From: Alectoria sarmentosa
Taxonomy: Eukaryota > Ascomycota > Lecanoromycetes > Lecanorales > Parmeliaceae
NCBI GenBank assembly: GCA_009733775.1
Contig: WOGZ01000043.1
Location: forward strand, 104,092-168,091
DNA: 64,000 nt
Reading direction: 5' to 3'
Positions 1 to 12,297 of this stretch are shown piece by piece (the first letter of the stretch is position 1; each line of letters starts with the position of its first letter). The notes beneath the pieces are model-generated. The model made no database searches and was not told where the DNA came from. It worked only from the letters and a program-made list of their open reading frames with translations. Both the position numbers and the translations under genes were made by a program.

Positions 1-1395
1 TTGCGAATCCGTCTTCTTGACTATGGTAGTGCGATATGAAGATGTGGTCACGCTACGAGATATCAGTCCACGTCCGACGGCTATGAGTAACAAGACCCAC
101 CAGATGATGATTGAGGCGAGGCTCTTTACTCGAGGCGACCACAACGAGAAGAAACGTCTTTGGTGCTGTGTGAATAGCTGTATGGGTGAATATGCGTTTG
201 GTGCGCAAGAGCTCAAGGGATGGTCAACTTTCAGATGTCGGAAAGTGGCTCTATGGTGGCTTACCTCCAGAGCTTGAATTTGTATATTTTCGCTTGCTAA
301 AGATAGGCCCGTGATCAGAACAACGTTGGCAATAGTTCGATCATTTTGTTGACTCTCGGTTTTGTTCGTGTGGATTGGTTGTTTCGGACTCGCAGGGTTG
401 CGTTCTATCCGCCCATCGTGCCTTCGCGACGACTAGCGCGGTTGAGTCAGTAATTTACGCAATGAGATCCAACACACAAAAAAACCACCGTTCCATAAAT
501 ACAGCAGCAATACACCTGATACGCCAATCACAGGTACGATATTATGTCTGAAAGATCGAGAGAGTGAGAGAGCGCGAGAGAGCTCGAAAGAGAAAGGCAG
601 TCACGAGATCTGAATCGGGGTAAAGCAAGAGGCGGCTTGCGAAACCCAGATGCAAGAGCTTCGTAGGTCATCAAGAAGAGAACAGAAGCTTTCAGTCAGG
701 CGTCCAGCAGGAATACAAGACCAATTGCTCATTTCTTGGGAAAATGAGACCGTGCACCTGAGACCATTGAGAGAGCAACATAAGGGTCTTGTTACACCTC
801 TCGACTTTTCATGATCTCAAGCGAGAGCATGTCTATAACAGCACAACTGTGAATTGCTTTCTCTCTACGAGACTTGATGTTTTCAATGTTCTGCAAGTGC
901 GTACGCCGAAAGAGAAAGACTTTTGGAGAATTGGACGCAGAGAGAGGCGACCAGTAAGCCTTGTCGGTTTCATCGCAAAGGAGCAAACAAGGATCTAAGA
1001 AGACACAGCTCAAAGATGAGAGGCATTCAACGTTTCAAAACCTACCTGATCTGAGTCCATGCTTGTTCCCGTTTCCCCATTGTCGAGCCTGTTACCGGGT
1101 ATGCTCTCGACAAGAATACCATCGCTGAAATCTTCTAGGGTGGTTGACTCGTTGCAATGGAGCTCGTTATGAGATAAGGCAAAGACATTAGCAGCAATCT
1201 GTCAATGTCTTAGCCAATGGAACCGGCCAGGAGAGATATGGTCCTCAGTACAAGGTGAAGTTCCTGCTCCAATGGGTCCAGATCATCTTGCTCTGCTGTT
1301 ATGATGCAATGCTGGCCAGCCACCAGGCTCAAAAGCATTGCAAGCTCAAGGTCAGTGAGTTCTTGCACTCTCTCAACCAGTCCGGAAGGGTTCAT
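1..1395 (-). CDS. Magnesium-chelatase-like AAA ATPase, 3' end cut by window edge
   Basis: Exons at 1395-1252, 1198-1046, 432-265, 211-101 and 52-1, all joining in phase; the C-terminus lies outside the window. The protein starts MNPSGLVERVQELTDLELAM, then LSLVAGQHCII, then (I)AANVFALSHNEL and TLEDFSDGILVE. Exon 3 gives IANVVLITGLSLASENIQIQ and exon 4 LLRTKRIFTHTAIHTAPKTF. This series matches the fungal protein annotated as magnesium chelatase, an AAA-type ATPase relative. Fungi make no chlorophyll, so its real role is unknown. I chose the ATG at 1395 because family members begin just before the LVERVQ segment. An open frame runs upstream to 1788 but would overlap the vps16 start. The gene is divergent from vps16 with 379 bp between start codons. 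The intron at 433-1045 is 613 bp, far longer than any other here, and might hide a further exon. Confidence 0.75.
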
Positions 1396-1774
1396 GGTGT
1401 CTGGCAGGCTTAGGAGCTGTCCGGGGCTGTCTTCTATAGGCTTTGCTCTCATGCGCTCAGACACTCCGATTCCGTTCTTTGTCGCGTCTTCCACTGCATT
1501 GGACCTTTCCTTCCATAATTTGTAACCGTCTGTGGGCAAGTCATGATATAAGGTGACGTTCAAAAACACCAGCTGGATTGAGGCTCTGCGGAAGCTATCT
1601 TTGGGGTGATCTAATCTAAACGTCCGGATAGGACAGCAATAGTAAATCGGCGACACCAGCAGCACCAAGCCTCTACTACTCGATCGTTCCCTCTCCACAA
1701 CATATAAAGGGCCTATTTTTGTGTCTCGTCGAACTCCACTATGCTGAGACTGTCTACCTTCCGGCTTCAGACCA

Positions 1775-4539
1775 ATGTCGAATCCCACTGTCGATTGGGA
1801 AAGAGTTGGGGATCGATTTTATCGCAAAATCAAGCTTTATGACGCTGTGTTTGATCAAGATTTGGAACTCGAGAATTATATGATAGCTGGGGCTCCCTGC
1901 GCAGGAGCGATTGGTACTTTTTGCCAGTGTATGGCGTCCCCAAACCCAAGGCTGACCATTTTCCAGCCTTGTACCGCGACGAAGATAAGCTACATACATA
2001 CCGAGGATCACAAGCCTCGAAATCTGGCATTGATATCTACAGCTGCGCTGGGAAACTAATACGTAGAATCAATGTGGGTGATGTATGCTCATGGACCAGG
2101 AGCTCTCAACATGGCAGCGACTGATGTTCATAGTGGGACAAAGGCTCAATACGTGGAGTAGGATGGTCGGAGGATGAGAAGCTGCTTGTTATTACTGAGG
2201 ATGGCGTAGTCAGATGCTACTACGATCTGCAAGGAGATTTCACCCAATTCTCTCTGGGTAATGTACGTCCGCTCAAAGTGGAACGCGTCTTCAAGGACTG
2301 ACCAATGAAGCACTAGGGCGCTGAGGAACACGGAGTCAAGGCCTGCCGCTTCTGGTCTACTGGCTTCGTTGCGATACTCTCGAACAACCATCTAATTGCT
2401 GTGTCCCACTATAGCGAACCACGGCCTAAGCTTCTTGCCATCCCTCCTGATGACTCTGTGCATTCGTGGACCGTGATACCGCCCGCTTATACCCTTTCTC
2501 GCTCCGTGGAAGTTCTGCTGGCTATTGGTCAGACTATCTACGTGGTCGACTCGAGCGAAGCTGAAGATCGAGTCCTTCCCAATGGACCCTTCAAGTATGT
2601 CAGTGTGTCTCCGAACGGACTCTACGTGACTCTCTATACAGAAGACGGCAAGGTCTGGGTAATTACCAGCGACTTCCAGAACAAGATTGGGGAATACGAA
2701 TCAAAAGCAAAGACCATACCCAAAGATGTCCAATGGTGTGGCAATGATTCCGTATTGCTTGCATGGGAGGACGAAGTCCACATGATAGGACCAAACGGTG
2801 CCCTGTTGAAGTAAGCTCTTAGCGACTAGAAGCACAGTCAATTTCTGATATTTGGCATTATAGATATTACTATGATGGATGGGTCCATCTGTTGGCAGAC
2901 ATAGATGGAGTCCGTATAATGACTAACGACGTATGCGAATTTCTGCAGAAAGTTCCCAGTAGGTTTATTTGTATTCGAGGTCTCGTACTTGACTGACGTT
3001 CATATAGGCGCTACTGAAGGTATATTCAAACTTGGGTCAACATCACCAGCTTCTGTACTCTTGGATGCCGTCGACCAGCTAGATAAGAGGTCACCCAAAG
3101 CAGATGAGAACATTCAATTGATACGAGCGAATCTGCCCGATGCTGTGGCTGCTTGCGTCCAAGCAGCCGGTCAGGAGTATAGCACGCATTGGCAAAAGCA
3201 GCTCCTCAAGGCAGCGTCATTCGGGAAGTCAGTGCTCGACCTCTACAGCAGCGATGACTTTGTCGACATGTGTGAAAAGTTGCGAGTACTTAATGCAGTG
3301 CGAGATTACCGGATTGGCCTGCCACTATCATTTAAGCAATACGAGCGGCTCACTGCTGAGAAGCTTATCCAGCGTCTCATCAACCGCCGAGAATATCTCC
3401 TTGCTATTCGGCTGTCAGACTATCTCCGCCTTCCCACCAACAGAATTTACGTTCATTGGGCCTCACAGAAAGTAAGGAACTCCACTGCCGATGAAGACGC
3501 CATTTGTGAAACGGTAGTCAACAAGCTCGCCAACAAGCGGGGAATTTCTTTCGAATACATAGCCCGTGCGGCCTACGATGAAGGCCGTAGTCATCTTGCC
3601 ACTCAACTCCTCAATCATGAATCACGGGCAGGCAAGCAAGTACCCCTGCTGCTCTCGATGTCCGAAGATGAGCTCGCTCTTGAAAAAGCAATCGCATCTG
3701 GAGACACTGATCTTGTCTTCTTCGTTCTTCTTCACCTGAAGAAGACCCTTCCCCTTTCCTCCTTCCTCCGCCTCTTGACTAACCGTCCTCTCGCCACCGC
3801 CCTCGTCGAATCATCAGCTCGCGACCAGGACCAGTCACTTCTGAAAGACCTCTACTATCAAGACGATCGCCGCCTAGACGGCGCCAATCTCCTCTTCTCT
3901 GAAGCTCTAGCCCAGACTGCTCCACAAACAAAGGCCGACAAGCTCAAGCTTGCATCGAAACTCATAGCAGACAACACCAAAGACCCAACCGCCTCTCTCT
4001 ACCACAAATCTTTCCAGGAAGCCCAAGCTCTGATCCGCCTACAAACATCCCTCGATTTCGATCTCCATGGCAGTGAGAAAATCTACACTGGTCTATCCCT
4101 GAATGCCACTCTTCACCGCCTCATCCTCACCGCCCACTCCAAGCGTGCTATCAAAGCAGCCTCTGAATTCCGCGTACCGGACAAGACTCTCGCTTGGATA
4201 CGCCTCCGAGCTCTCGTTGCTAAGCGGGATTGGGCCGAGCTCGAGGAAATCGCTACCAAGAACAAGCGATCTAGTATTGGCTGGGAACCCTATTTCAACG
4301 AGATCCTGGGAGCTGGCAATACGAAACTGGCTGGTGGAATCTTCGTAGCAAAGTGTACAGGACTGACAGTGAGGGAAAGGTCGGAAATGTGGGTCAAGTG
4401 TGGCATGATTACGAAGGCTGGCGAGGAGCTCCTCAAGGCAAGGGAAGCGGAGGCGCTGGAGGATTTGAGGGCGAGGGCGAGTGGAGGGGGAGTGGGAGAG
4501 ATTGATAGGATGATTGCGCAGTTGAGACCGAAGCGGTGA
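1775..4539 (+). CDS. vps16: Vacuolar sorting protein Vps16, HOPS/CORVET subunit
   Basis: Six exons: 1775-1913, 1967-2073, 2134-2262, 2317-2810, 2864-2958 and 3008-4539, giving 831 residues. The N-terminus NPTVDWERVGDRFYRKI followed by LYDAVFDQDLELENYMIAGA is the Vps16 start. The N-terminal half should form the beta-propeller. The last exon carries the Vps16 C-terminal helical solenoid, including LYSSDDFVDMCEKLRVLNAV, RDYRIGLPLSF and ISFEYIARAAYDEGR. Vps16 is a core subunit of the HOPS and CORVET tethering complexes and acts in endosome and vacuole fusion. All introns are GT-AG and 49-60 bp (for example 1914-1966 and 2074-2133). The gene runs head-to-head with the chelatase-like gene and converges with the kinesin gene, with 247 bp between stops. 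Length and ends look complete. Confidence 0.95.
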
Positions 4540-4786
4540 GAAGGACCCAGTCTCTGAAGCTGAGAACACAGGTGATGTATGTCATGTGCAGTTGATCATG
4601 AAAAAGGACCAACGAGAGCCTTGAGCAATCAATACACGAATCTTCGTGACTATCTACACCCAGGCGCCTTGCTAAACGTTAAAAGCAGACTACAATCAAA
4701 ACGCAGTCCAGGTATCCTACTGCCCGTACTGAGGCCATTTCAGAGGTCAGTATTTGCAAGACCAGTCAGATACCCAAGGTGGGAGG

Positions 4787-6722
4787 TCAATTGACCCTCA
4801 CCTCCCCCAATGGAGGCCTCTTCCTACATATTCCGAACCGCTCGTGATCATCAGCCACCTTCCGCCTAAACAATCCCAAGTCCTTCAATAATTCCTCCAT
4901 CCTCGCCTGCATCTCCACAACTTCAGTCTCGGCCTTGTTGTCATCACGTGGACTCTCATGCTCCTGCTCCTCTTCTTCTTCCTCCAACTCGGGAGTATTC
5001 TCCTTGTCCGCTTCCTGGTTCTCAAACGTATGCTGTTTGAGGTCGTCTTGAACCACGCTTTCTGTCTGAGGAACTGGAGGGGTGACGGCTATGGGATTTC
5101 TCAAACTCTCCACCGCGAGCTTAAGGTGCAACCTCAAGGCTTCGTTCTGCTCGACTAGCTGGCGGATCTTGCTTTCCCCTACCAGCCTCTCCTCTTCCAT
5201 CATGCGCTGCATACGCTCTACTTTACTCTGGTACTCTTCGAGCTTGTCGTCCCTAGCTCCGACACTTTTGTCTGCAGCTGAGACCGCTTCCCTGCTTTTG
5301 TTCGTTCGCTCGCTGGCTGCTTGATTAGCTACAGAGACTTGGACTTGCAATTCACGTATCGTGTTCTGCATCTCCAAGATCTGCGCATCTCGCTCCGCCG
5401 CTGAGACGGAATCTTGGTTGACGATGGCGCGTGTGCGGATGTGTTTCGCTTGATCTGCATAGCGGAGAGTTGACAGAGTCTCGTCGTAGTCGGAAGGCGC
5501 AATGCAAGCGATCATGGCTGTTTTGCTATTGCCTCCGAGACTATCTTTGAGCAACCACGTGAGGATCGAGTCTCGGTAAGGCACGACGTCTTTGCTTCGC
5601 GTCTTGCCGCCATTGTGCACACGACTATGACGAGGATCTGCGAGAGCTGCGATGACACGCCCTAGTGTTGTAAGAGACTTGTTGATATTGCTTCCTTCCC
5701 TGAGACGAGCGCCTGTAGCTTCTGTTGCTTTCGCCCTCTCGCTCCCTGCCAGGTCAACTAAGCGGATACGGGCGAGGCGTTCCGTGGTACTATCTGTGGA
5801 GAGGTCGTGGTGGATTTGCTTGAGCACGATGGTGAAGACGGCATGAGAGCGGGAAGATGTATCGTTCATTTTAGTGGACGCTGTAGTCCGGCTGGCGTCG
5901 CCGAGACGCATGTAACGGAGGAGCTCAGCGTAATTCTTGACTGGAAGATCGGTCAAGTCCTTCACGTACGGTCCTTCCGTTGGGGATTCGCGAATCTTGA
6001 GATAGTAAGGGTGCTTATCTGAGGATTGGCTGGGAGCGGCCAGGAGGTCGCGGACATGCTCATTGTAGACTTCAAAGTACGAGACGCGGACAGTGTATGA
6101 GATGTGTGGAGAGACGCTAGATTCGATGCGCTGAAAGAGATCCTCGCAGGTTCGAGGGATGAGTCCTGGTTGGGTTGGAGTACCCATCATTGTGTATGAT
6201 TTCCCTGAGCCTGTCTGACCGTAGGCAAAGATGCAAGTATGGTAGCCTTCGAAATTGTGGTCTAGAAATTCTTCTCCCAGTGCATTGTAGATGTCTTCTT
6301 GATGCGCATAGTGCTCATCTTCTGGTTCGTGCGACCAAAAGGAATTGTCGAAGGTGAAATTCTTCTGCTCCATTATCTTCCTGCTCTGGGTGCGCGCATT
6401 GGCAGCGTCTGTGGTATTGGGTATGAGTAGCTTGGTCCCTTGGGTATCTGGGTCCATCTCTACGAGACATTCTGCTCCTCGATCGATCTCTGGACCGCTG
6501 TCAGTCACAAGCTTTTCCCATAAAAGAGAAGGTCCAACCTCTAGGCAAAAAGCCTCTCACTCTAACGACCACCCTCACGTTCCCTCCCCCGTTGTCTGGG
6601 GTACTTCTGCCCATTGGAACAAGCTCGGATTCTCTGGAGCGCAGGGAAGGTGTTGAAGCAGACGATTTGAGCTGGCGCACCTCAGAAGCAACGCCGGGGA
6701 AACCGCGAGGATCTAGCGCCAT
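4787..6722 (-). CDS. Kinesin motor protein, short kinesin-3-like type
   Basis: Exons 6722-6539 and 6489-4787 give 628 residues. A motor domain of about 350 residues follows an N-terminal extension of about 45. Visible motifs are the strand VRVVVRVRGFLPR (about 49-61), the P-loop GQTGSGKS (about 152-159), switch I NDTSSRSH (about 270) and switch II DLAGSE (about 307). The rest is coiled coil with an acidic stretch near residue 560. There is no FHA, PH or long tail, so it is much shorter than Unc104/KIF1. That fits the short fungal kinesin-3 group (NcKin3, UncB), but the subgroup is inference. The 49 bp intron has a weak GTTGGA donor. An upstream in-frame ATG at 6788 is possible. Likely role is microtubule plus-end cargo transport. 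Confidence 0.88.
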
Positions 6723-8246
6723 AATTTGCAGCCGAATCTGGATGTCGCTGAAGATTGAACGGTACCGCAATCGCTGCAGTACGTACATTCAAAGCTCGCT
6801 TTACTCGTTCGTCATTTAGTAAACACAGGAATGATCGGCGGCAGGGATCGTGTCGCTACGCGAACCGCGACCATCGAGACGTGTTGGGTTTATCTGTTCT
6901 CTTTAAAAGCTATCTCGTCGCTCTGAAAGAAGTTCTTGTACGTGCTTCGGTATCGATGTTTTTTATTTTCAAAATCCGAAAAACATGACCCGTCATTAGC
7001 TTTGTTTGTGATGGCAAAGGTTGCGAGGCGGGAACGCAAGTGTCAACAAACAGCCGCAGCGGCGCAGGGTGCTTCCCTGCAACTTAAGTAACTGAACCCT
7101 TCCTCCAACCATCTGAGTATCGAACAAAGTCGCAAAACCAACGATGCTATTATCTTCACTTTGTTTCACGCCTGATGCAGCTTCATCATTGTAAAAATGT
7201 GTCTTATCCGGCCGAGGAGATACGTACGCTCCCAGTCTCCTTTTGCAATTATCATTTTGGTCACTATTGGAAAGCCGGGCACTGTTGCCAGGAACGTCTA
7301 CAGCATCCGAAGACAGCAAGAAGCCGAGCACGCGTGAATGAGCATCTCTCTAGGCAGTGAGCGTTGTCGCAATAAAGATCTCACATCCTATAGATGAACG
7401 CCAGTCTGTGCAGACGCCGCTACTCCTTCTTCGACCATTGAATTTCGAGCTCACAGCATGTTGAAACGATTTGGTGCCAGCGTTCTGGACAGATAGAAGG
7501 ACAGACTTCAAGTCCTCCCATGTCCGCGAATTAAACTCATGTAGCCTGCGATAATAGTGATATGCTTCAGATAGGGTCTGATGGCCGGTGGCTACTATTG
7601 CGAGACGTGAATATGGAGACTTGGGTTAAGTGCAGCAAGTGCGCGATAGCGATACGGGGAGGCTGTGGTTCAGGGCGATGAGTCGGTTACGTTATCAGTG
7701 AGGGCGTACGGGTAGAATATGTCGCGGGTTTCTTTGCAAAGGGAGAGGAAGGGGCGCCGATTGGGCGATAAGCAAGAAGGCGCGGTGTATGTGAGATCTC
7801 TGTCACATGAAGATCCAATTCTCTTGTACGTGGGACCAAAGCATACATATCGACAGGGTGGTCACACGGTCTTAGACACCGTTGCTAAGAATATCGTGAT
7901 CAGAAACGGGTTCTTGTTGTGGCTCAACCCAGAGCCACCGTCATTGATAAGCCGATGGACTTGCAATATGATAATCATCTCGTTCGTTCAAGCTTTTGGT
8001 ACATGGTGAGAAGTGATTGTCGTGCCTGAAATGCACCCGCAGAAGATCAGCCATTTTCCAAGCTCCTCTCGCTCAATCCCATGGCGGTAAATCGTGGATG
8101 TTCACTCTCTCCATTTGACCCATGACTGCCGAATGCACCCTCCCAATGCATTTCGAAAATGGCTGAGTTAGAGTGCATCACGATCTAGGTGCTCGAACGC
8201 CTCACTCCATTCCATGTGTCAGTGATATGCTGGAATGTTCAATTCG
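6723..8246. other. Intergenic, no gene recognised
   Basis: About 1.5 kb between the kinesin start and the taf14 stop. The longest open frame (7719-8009, plus, 96 codons) resembles nothing I know and has no supporting intron or neighbour logic. The part next to 6722 should hold the kinesin promoter. I see no tRNA or transposon end. Confidence 0.5.
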
Positions 8247-9501
8247 CTACCGAACGATCTTCTCATTCGTGAAGTCCCAAAGCTGGCGTATCAGGCTATC
8301 TGGAAGGGTGTAGAGATCCACTTGAAACTCGCCCTCTGCGGAAGCTCATTAGCCCTGCCATGCCAAGTCGGCATCGAGATGGAACACTTACGGTCAACAT
8401 CGTTCTTGGTCCAGGTCTCTGCGGTCTTGTTGTCGTGGATCATCTGCACCACCAGCAACAGGTCGTCTTCGGTCATCTTTTGCATGTTCTCGGCCAACTT
8501 CTCCATGTCAATCTGCACCCAGATATCTCAGTCAGCAATAGGTTGTACAGAGACCCGTATATGTTGAGCGGGTCGTTTGAACTAACCCCTTTATCGGGCC
8601 TCTTTTTCTTCTTTGCGGACTCGTCGCGTGCCTTGACTCCGTTTGCATCACCTGGTACAGGTCCCGACTCTTTCAGAATAGCGAGCAGGGCGGGTTTTGG
8701 GTTCTTGAAAATCTGCACAAATCGTTTGGTGTCAGCCTTTCAATGGAATGTGGGAGTTGGAAGCGCAAGGACTCACAATAGGATGCTTCGTCTCATAATG
8801 CTCGCTTTGGAAATTTAGATCGTGCGCGACGGTGATCTCGGCTCCTTTGTCCTTTGGAGTCAAGACAAGAACCATGTCAAATTCTCCCCATCCTTCTTCC
8901 TGAATACGGAATGGAGGCATCTTGAAGGCTATGCGGAGAATCCAGTCAGCTCATGTTCTGTAGTAGATCCAGTGACATGTGTCAGCTCGGTACATGATCA
9001 CATGTACATACTTTGTGTTGCTCGAGGTCCAAAAGTTTCATGAAGTTTGTAGACTACCTTTTCGAAGCAGTCCGCGGGGATATCCTCGCCATGGGGGCCG
9101 AGGAGGTGCAGCTCAATGTTCCATTTGCGCAATGGCATCTCCAGTGTCGCATCGCCACTACAAGTACGAGGCCGATGGATTAGCCAATGAGGTGAAAGTG
9201 GAAGTGGAAGTGGAAGTGGAAGTGGAAGTGGAAGTGGAAGTGGAAGTGGNNNNNNNNNNNNNNNNNNNNNNNNNNNNNNNNNNNNNNNNGAAGTGGAAGT
9301 GGAAGTGGAAGTGGAAGTGGAAGTGGAAGTGGAAGTGGAAGTGAAAGTGAAAGTGGGATTTGCAGTTCGTCTTACGTGACTTTCTGCTCCGTGATAATCT
9401 TGAGAGTCCGCTTGACCTGTGTTACCCCACTGTTAGTCCTCGTCGGGCCATTCAAGCGCTGAAGATAGAGGAAGAGGGTGGTGATATCTTACTTCAGGCA
9501 T
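8247..9501 (-). CDS. taf14: YEATS-domain protein Taf14-like
   Basis: Seven exons: 9501-9493, 9416-9376, 9157-9012, 8928-8777, 8712-8587, 8512-8392 and 8335-8247, giving 227 residues. The first exon encodes only Met-Pro-Glu. The YEATS domain spans about residues 3-130: VKRTLKIITEQKVT, LRKWNIELHLLGPHGED, KVVYKLHETFGPR, FRIQEEGWGEFDMVL and HDLNFQSEHYETKHPI. A lysine-rich linker (KKKKRPDKG) leads to a C-terminal helical ET-like domain (DMEKLAENMQKMTEDDLLLV to LIRQLWDFTNEK). In yeast Taf14 is shared by TFIID, TFIIF, INO80, SWI/SNF and NuA3, and its YEATS domain reads acylated or crotonylated histone lysine. Length is close to the family norm. Intron 2 (9158-9375) holds a long hexanucleotide repeat and an assembly gap. 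Confidence 0.93.
9192..9352. repeat. (GAAGTG)n hexanucleotide microsatellite with assembly gap
   Basis: GAAGTG repeats run on both sides of a 40-base run of N (9250-9289). The repeat lies inside intron 2 of taf14, where the coding strand reads CACTTC. The true repeat number is unknown because of the gap. Confidence 0.95.
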
Positions 9502-10831
9502 GATTGCAGCACCCAGTGTATTCTGGATAAGAAAGACGGGAAAGTGTCGAGATTTAGGATGATGGTGCAGGTATTGAGATGTGCAGTTCGTCACAACGAC
9601 AAACAGCAACAATTGAAGCTTGTGAGCCCCACCGGCTCGTCCCGTAGCGCGGCATGCGCTTATTATTAGGGTTGACTTAGCGGCCTCGTCGACAAAGCGT
9701 TAAGTAGAGGTACTTTTTGGTCAATGCAAATGCAAAATAGCATCACTGCCTCACTCCAGATATCCACTTGAAGGATAAGGATTCTTCGTCCTTGGTTCAT
9801 TGTCAATGTGTCCTTTATATCAGTATCAAGGAATCAGTAATGCTATCCAATGGCGAAAAAGGAATCAACATAGATCAACCACTCTGAAATGTCGGCTCTC
9901 CTTTACCCTTAACTTCTAATTTCAAAGCGCCCAGTCCAGCATCTCATCTTTCAGTATCCTAAAATCGAGGTATATAGCGATTCATCTATCCGAACTTTGC
10001 TCAGACGATCAAGACCCGTTTCAGAACAACGTAGACTTTGTCGTCATGAAGCGCGCTGTCGAGTGTCCTGATCACTCGATCAAAGTGGTCCGCCGTTGCC
10101 GTTGACACCTGGCTAAATTTCCCCATTATAATACAGCAGTCTGTCTCGTAGCGGACATTGTTCGTCTTGCCATGAGTGGCCTCTCTTCCAACCATCATGG
10201 CGGCGATTTGACAGACTGCTTCCCCTTTCTCTGCTTCTTCATTAGAGAAAAGAGCGCACTTGCGCTACTTAGTGCAGATCCGGGACCCAAAAAAGGAGGG
10301 AGCTTAGAGCCCACAGTCTGAGTGTGACGAAGTTGAAGAGGTGGCAAACGATGATATGAGCGACATCTGGGAAAGCCCCCTTTCATGGTGCTGTAGATCG
10401 TCAGTCTCCTGTCTCGGTCCTCTGTGCAAGGCACTGTGAGAGCTAGAAGACGAGTTTGACCTCCCGAATTATTTGAAGAAGAAAGATTCGGTAAGACGCA
10501 AGTACAGCAATTTCGGTAGTCACCAATTAGAGAGCTCTTCAGGACCGAGTCAGACCCAGCGTAAAAGGCAAAAAGTTACAGATCTGAAATTATTTGAGCA
10601 CGTGCAATACGTCTTGTGTGTGTGAGATCGCGGCTAGAGCGAACTAAGGGATGATTCGATTCCGAGATAGAAGAGCTGGCAAGCCCAACGTCCCATGTGG
10701 CAGTCCAGAGGCTTGCTTTTGGTCGGATGATTCAATACGATCGAGAGACATCATTATCGTAGTAACCATGGCGGTCGTCAATTCTGGTTGGCGCCAACAG
10801 AACTCGACGCCAGCAATGCCCAAATGCTGCT
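9502..10831. other. Intergenic, no gene recognised
   Basis: About 1.3 kb between the taf14 start and the phs1 stop. Minus-strand open frames at 10001-10198 (65 codons) and 10195-10434 are short and match no family I know. The taf14 promoter should lie near 9502. Confidence 0.45.
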
Positions 10832-11612
10832 TCAACTCCTTCTATCAACCGCTTTCCCCCTCATGACCTTCCTTCTCTGTGCTATCATATGCGTGAAAAG
10901 GATATAACTCCCTACGCATCAGTCAGCCACTCTCCCCCTAACCCTATGCTACAGACACTTACCTGGGACGTAGACCCCCAAGACGCCCCAAAATACCAAT
11001 TTCAAAGGCTTCTCTGCAATCATGCTTGCCTTCCAAACCAGTATGCACTCGCTAGAAATTCCAATGGGATACAGCACATAGAAAGTATTGTATCTTAACC
11101 ACGTCACAAATCCCGGTACACCGCTTCCCTGCAGGTTCCAGACGAAGTAGATGTAGCGTATGACCTCTGTGACGGACCAGGCGAGCAGCATGGAGCTGTA
11201 GAAGGGGGAGGGTGCCGTGGCGGACGGGTAGCGGTTGACGACGGCCCAGATGAGGAGGAGACGAGAGGAGACTTGCATTGTGGTTGTGAGGAGGGGGGAG
11301 CGCACAAGGCCTGGCGTGCGATCTCAGTCAACTTTTACGCTGGGGAAAAGAACGGAGGAAAGAAAGCAAGTAAGGCTAGAAAGCTCGAGTGATGATGATA
11401 CCTAAGGCCGAATGCACAACCTCGAGCAATGCAAGCGTCTGTGTCCATTTTGTGAATTCGCCTAGGCCATCGTGGACGTTCCAAAAGCCGACGAGGGGTA
11501 CAAGTAGTATGACACGGCCAAGTACAGCGGTCCAAAGTATAGCGCAGACAAGGTTATAGCCGACTAGATACTGAGTTTGAAAACGACGACTGGGGGTCGA
11601 CCGGGTATCCAT
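10832..11612 (-). CDS. phs1: Very-long-chain (3R)-3-hydroxyacyl-CoA dehydratase
   Basis: Exons 11612-11402, 11310-10963 and 10911-10832 give 212 residues, close to yeast Phs1 (217). It is a multi-pass ER membrane enzyme that removes water from 3-hydroxyacyl-CoA, the third step of very-long-chain fatty acid elongation. The family signature is clear: YLVGYNLVCAILW, TQTLALLEVVHS, LVRSPLLTTTMQVSSR, and then RYNTFYVLYPIGISSE. The last holds the catalytic Tyr and Glu seven residues apart, matching yeast Tyr149/Glu156. The short last exon ends with a basic cytosolic tail (HMIAQRRKVMRGK), usual for the family. Both outer exons are needed for a complete protein. Flanked by taf14 and a RING gene on the same strand. 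Confidence 0.93.
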
Positions 11613-12297
11613 TGTTCGACAAGTGAGGGGTGTCGATGGTTAAAAACCGAAGGCACAGATATGAAGCTCGCGTGTACAATAGCAATAGTAGGTAAAGTAG
11701 GTAGTACGAGGTACTTAGTACTGAATACCTACTTGACCAGCTCTGGTGAAAGAAACAAGGAAAGATTAGTGATAATGAGAATTCCCAAAGCGGAGATTGC
11801 ACCTAGCCTGATTAGGAAAGAAAGGGTTGCATTGCATTGCATTGCATTGCATGATGCAAGGTGAGTGCACAATATGCACATGCGAGGGTAATTAGTACTA
11901 TATGTAGGTATGGAGGTATGTAGGTATAATGATAATAAGTACACTCTGCTTTAACGGTTGAAGATTGAGCGAGAGATACATTCGGGAATAGAACATTGCT
12001 CTCTCTCCAATGTCTCCATGATTGCTTTGGAGGAGCTCTGCAATCTATGTGGCCCCTCTTCTTGCAGGCACCCTTTCTTCTTCGAAAAAACCCTATTATA
12101 TGTAGCCATTGCAATAGTATATCAACATAATCGTGTCCCTGACTTGGAGCTGACGCAGTGCCGGGTATCATGATAGAATCTGTGTGACAACCTTGAATGC
12201 CATACGATCTTCGCCCTGAATGCTGGCCTGACGTCTATCGCAGTGCTGATCGCTGACTGGTATCAAACACACAATCTCAAGCATGACAATCTCTTGA
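11613..12297. other. Intergenic with short pentanucleotide repeat
   Basis: Holds a run of about five TTGCA units at 11827-11851 and several TAGGTA/TACCTA words (about 11690-11740 and 11905-11930) that also recur in other intergenic stretches here. No coding sequence is supported. Confidence 0.5.

Noticed and set aside
1210..1788. Upstream extension of the chelatase-like gene to 1788
   Set aside because: The first 130 codons look unlike the family, overlap the vps16 start and are not needed; the ATG at 1395 fits the family start.
7719..8009. 96-codon open frame on the plus strand
   Set aside because: No recognisable product, no conserved neighbours and not longer than chance frames in this composition.
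8979..9344. Plus-strand frame encoding a Val-Glu / Lys-Trp repeat protein
   Set aside because: It is only translation of the hexanucleotide microsatellite inside a taf14 intron, with undetermined bases in the middle.
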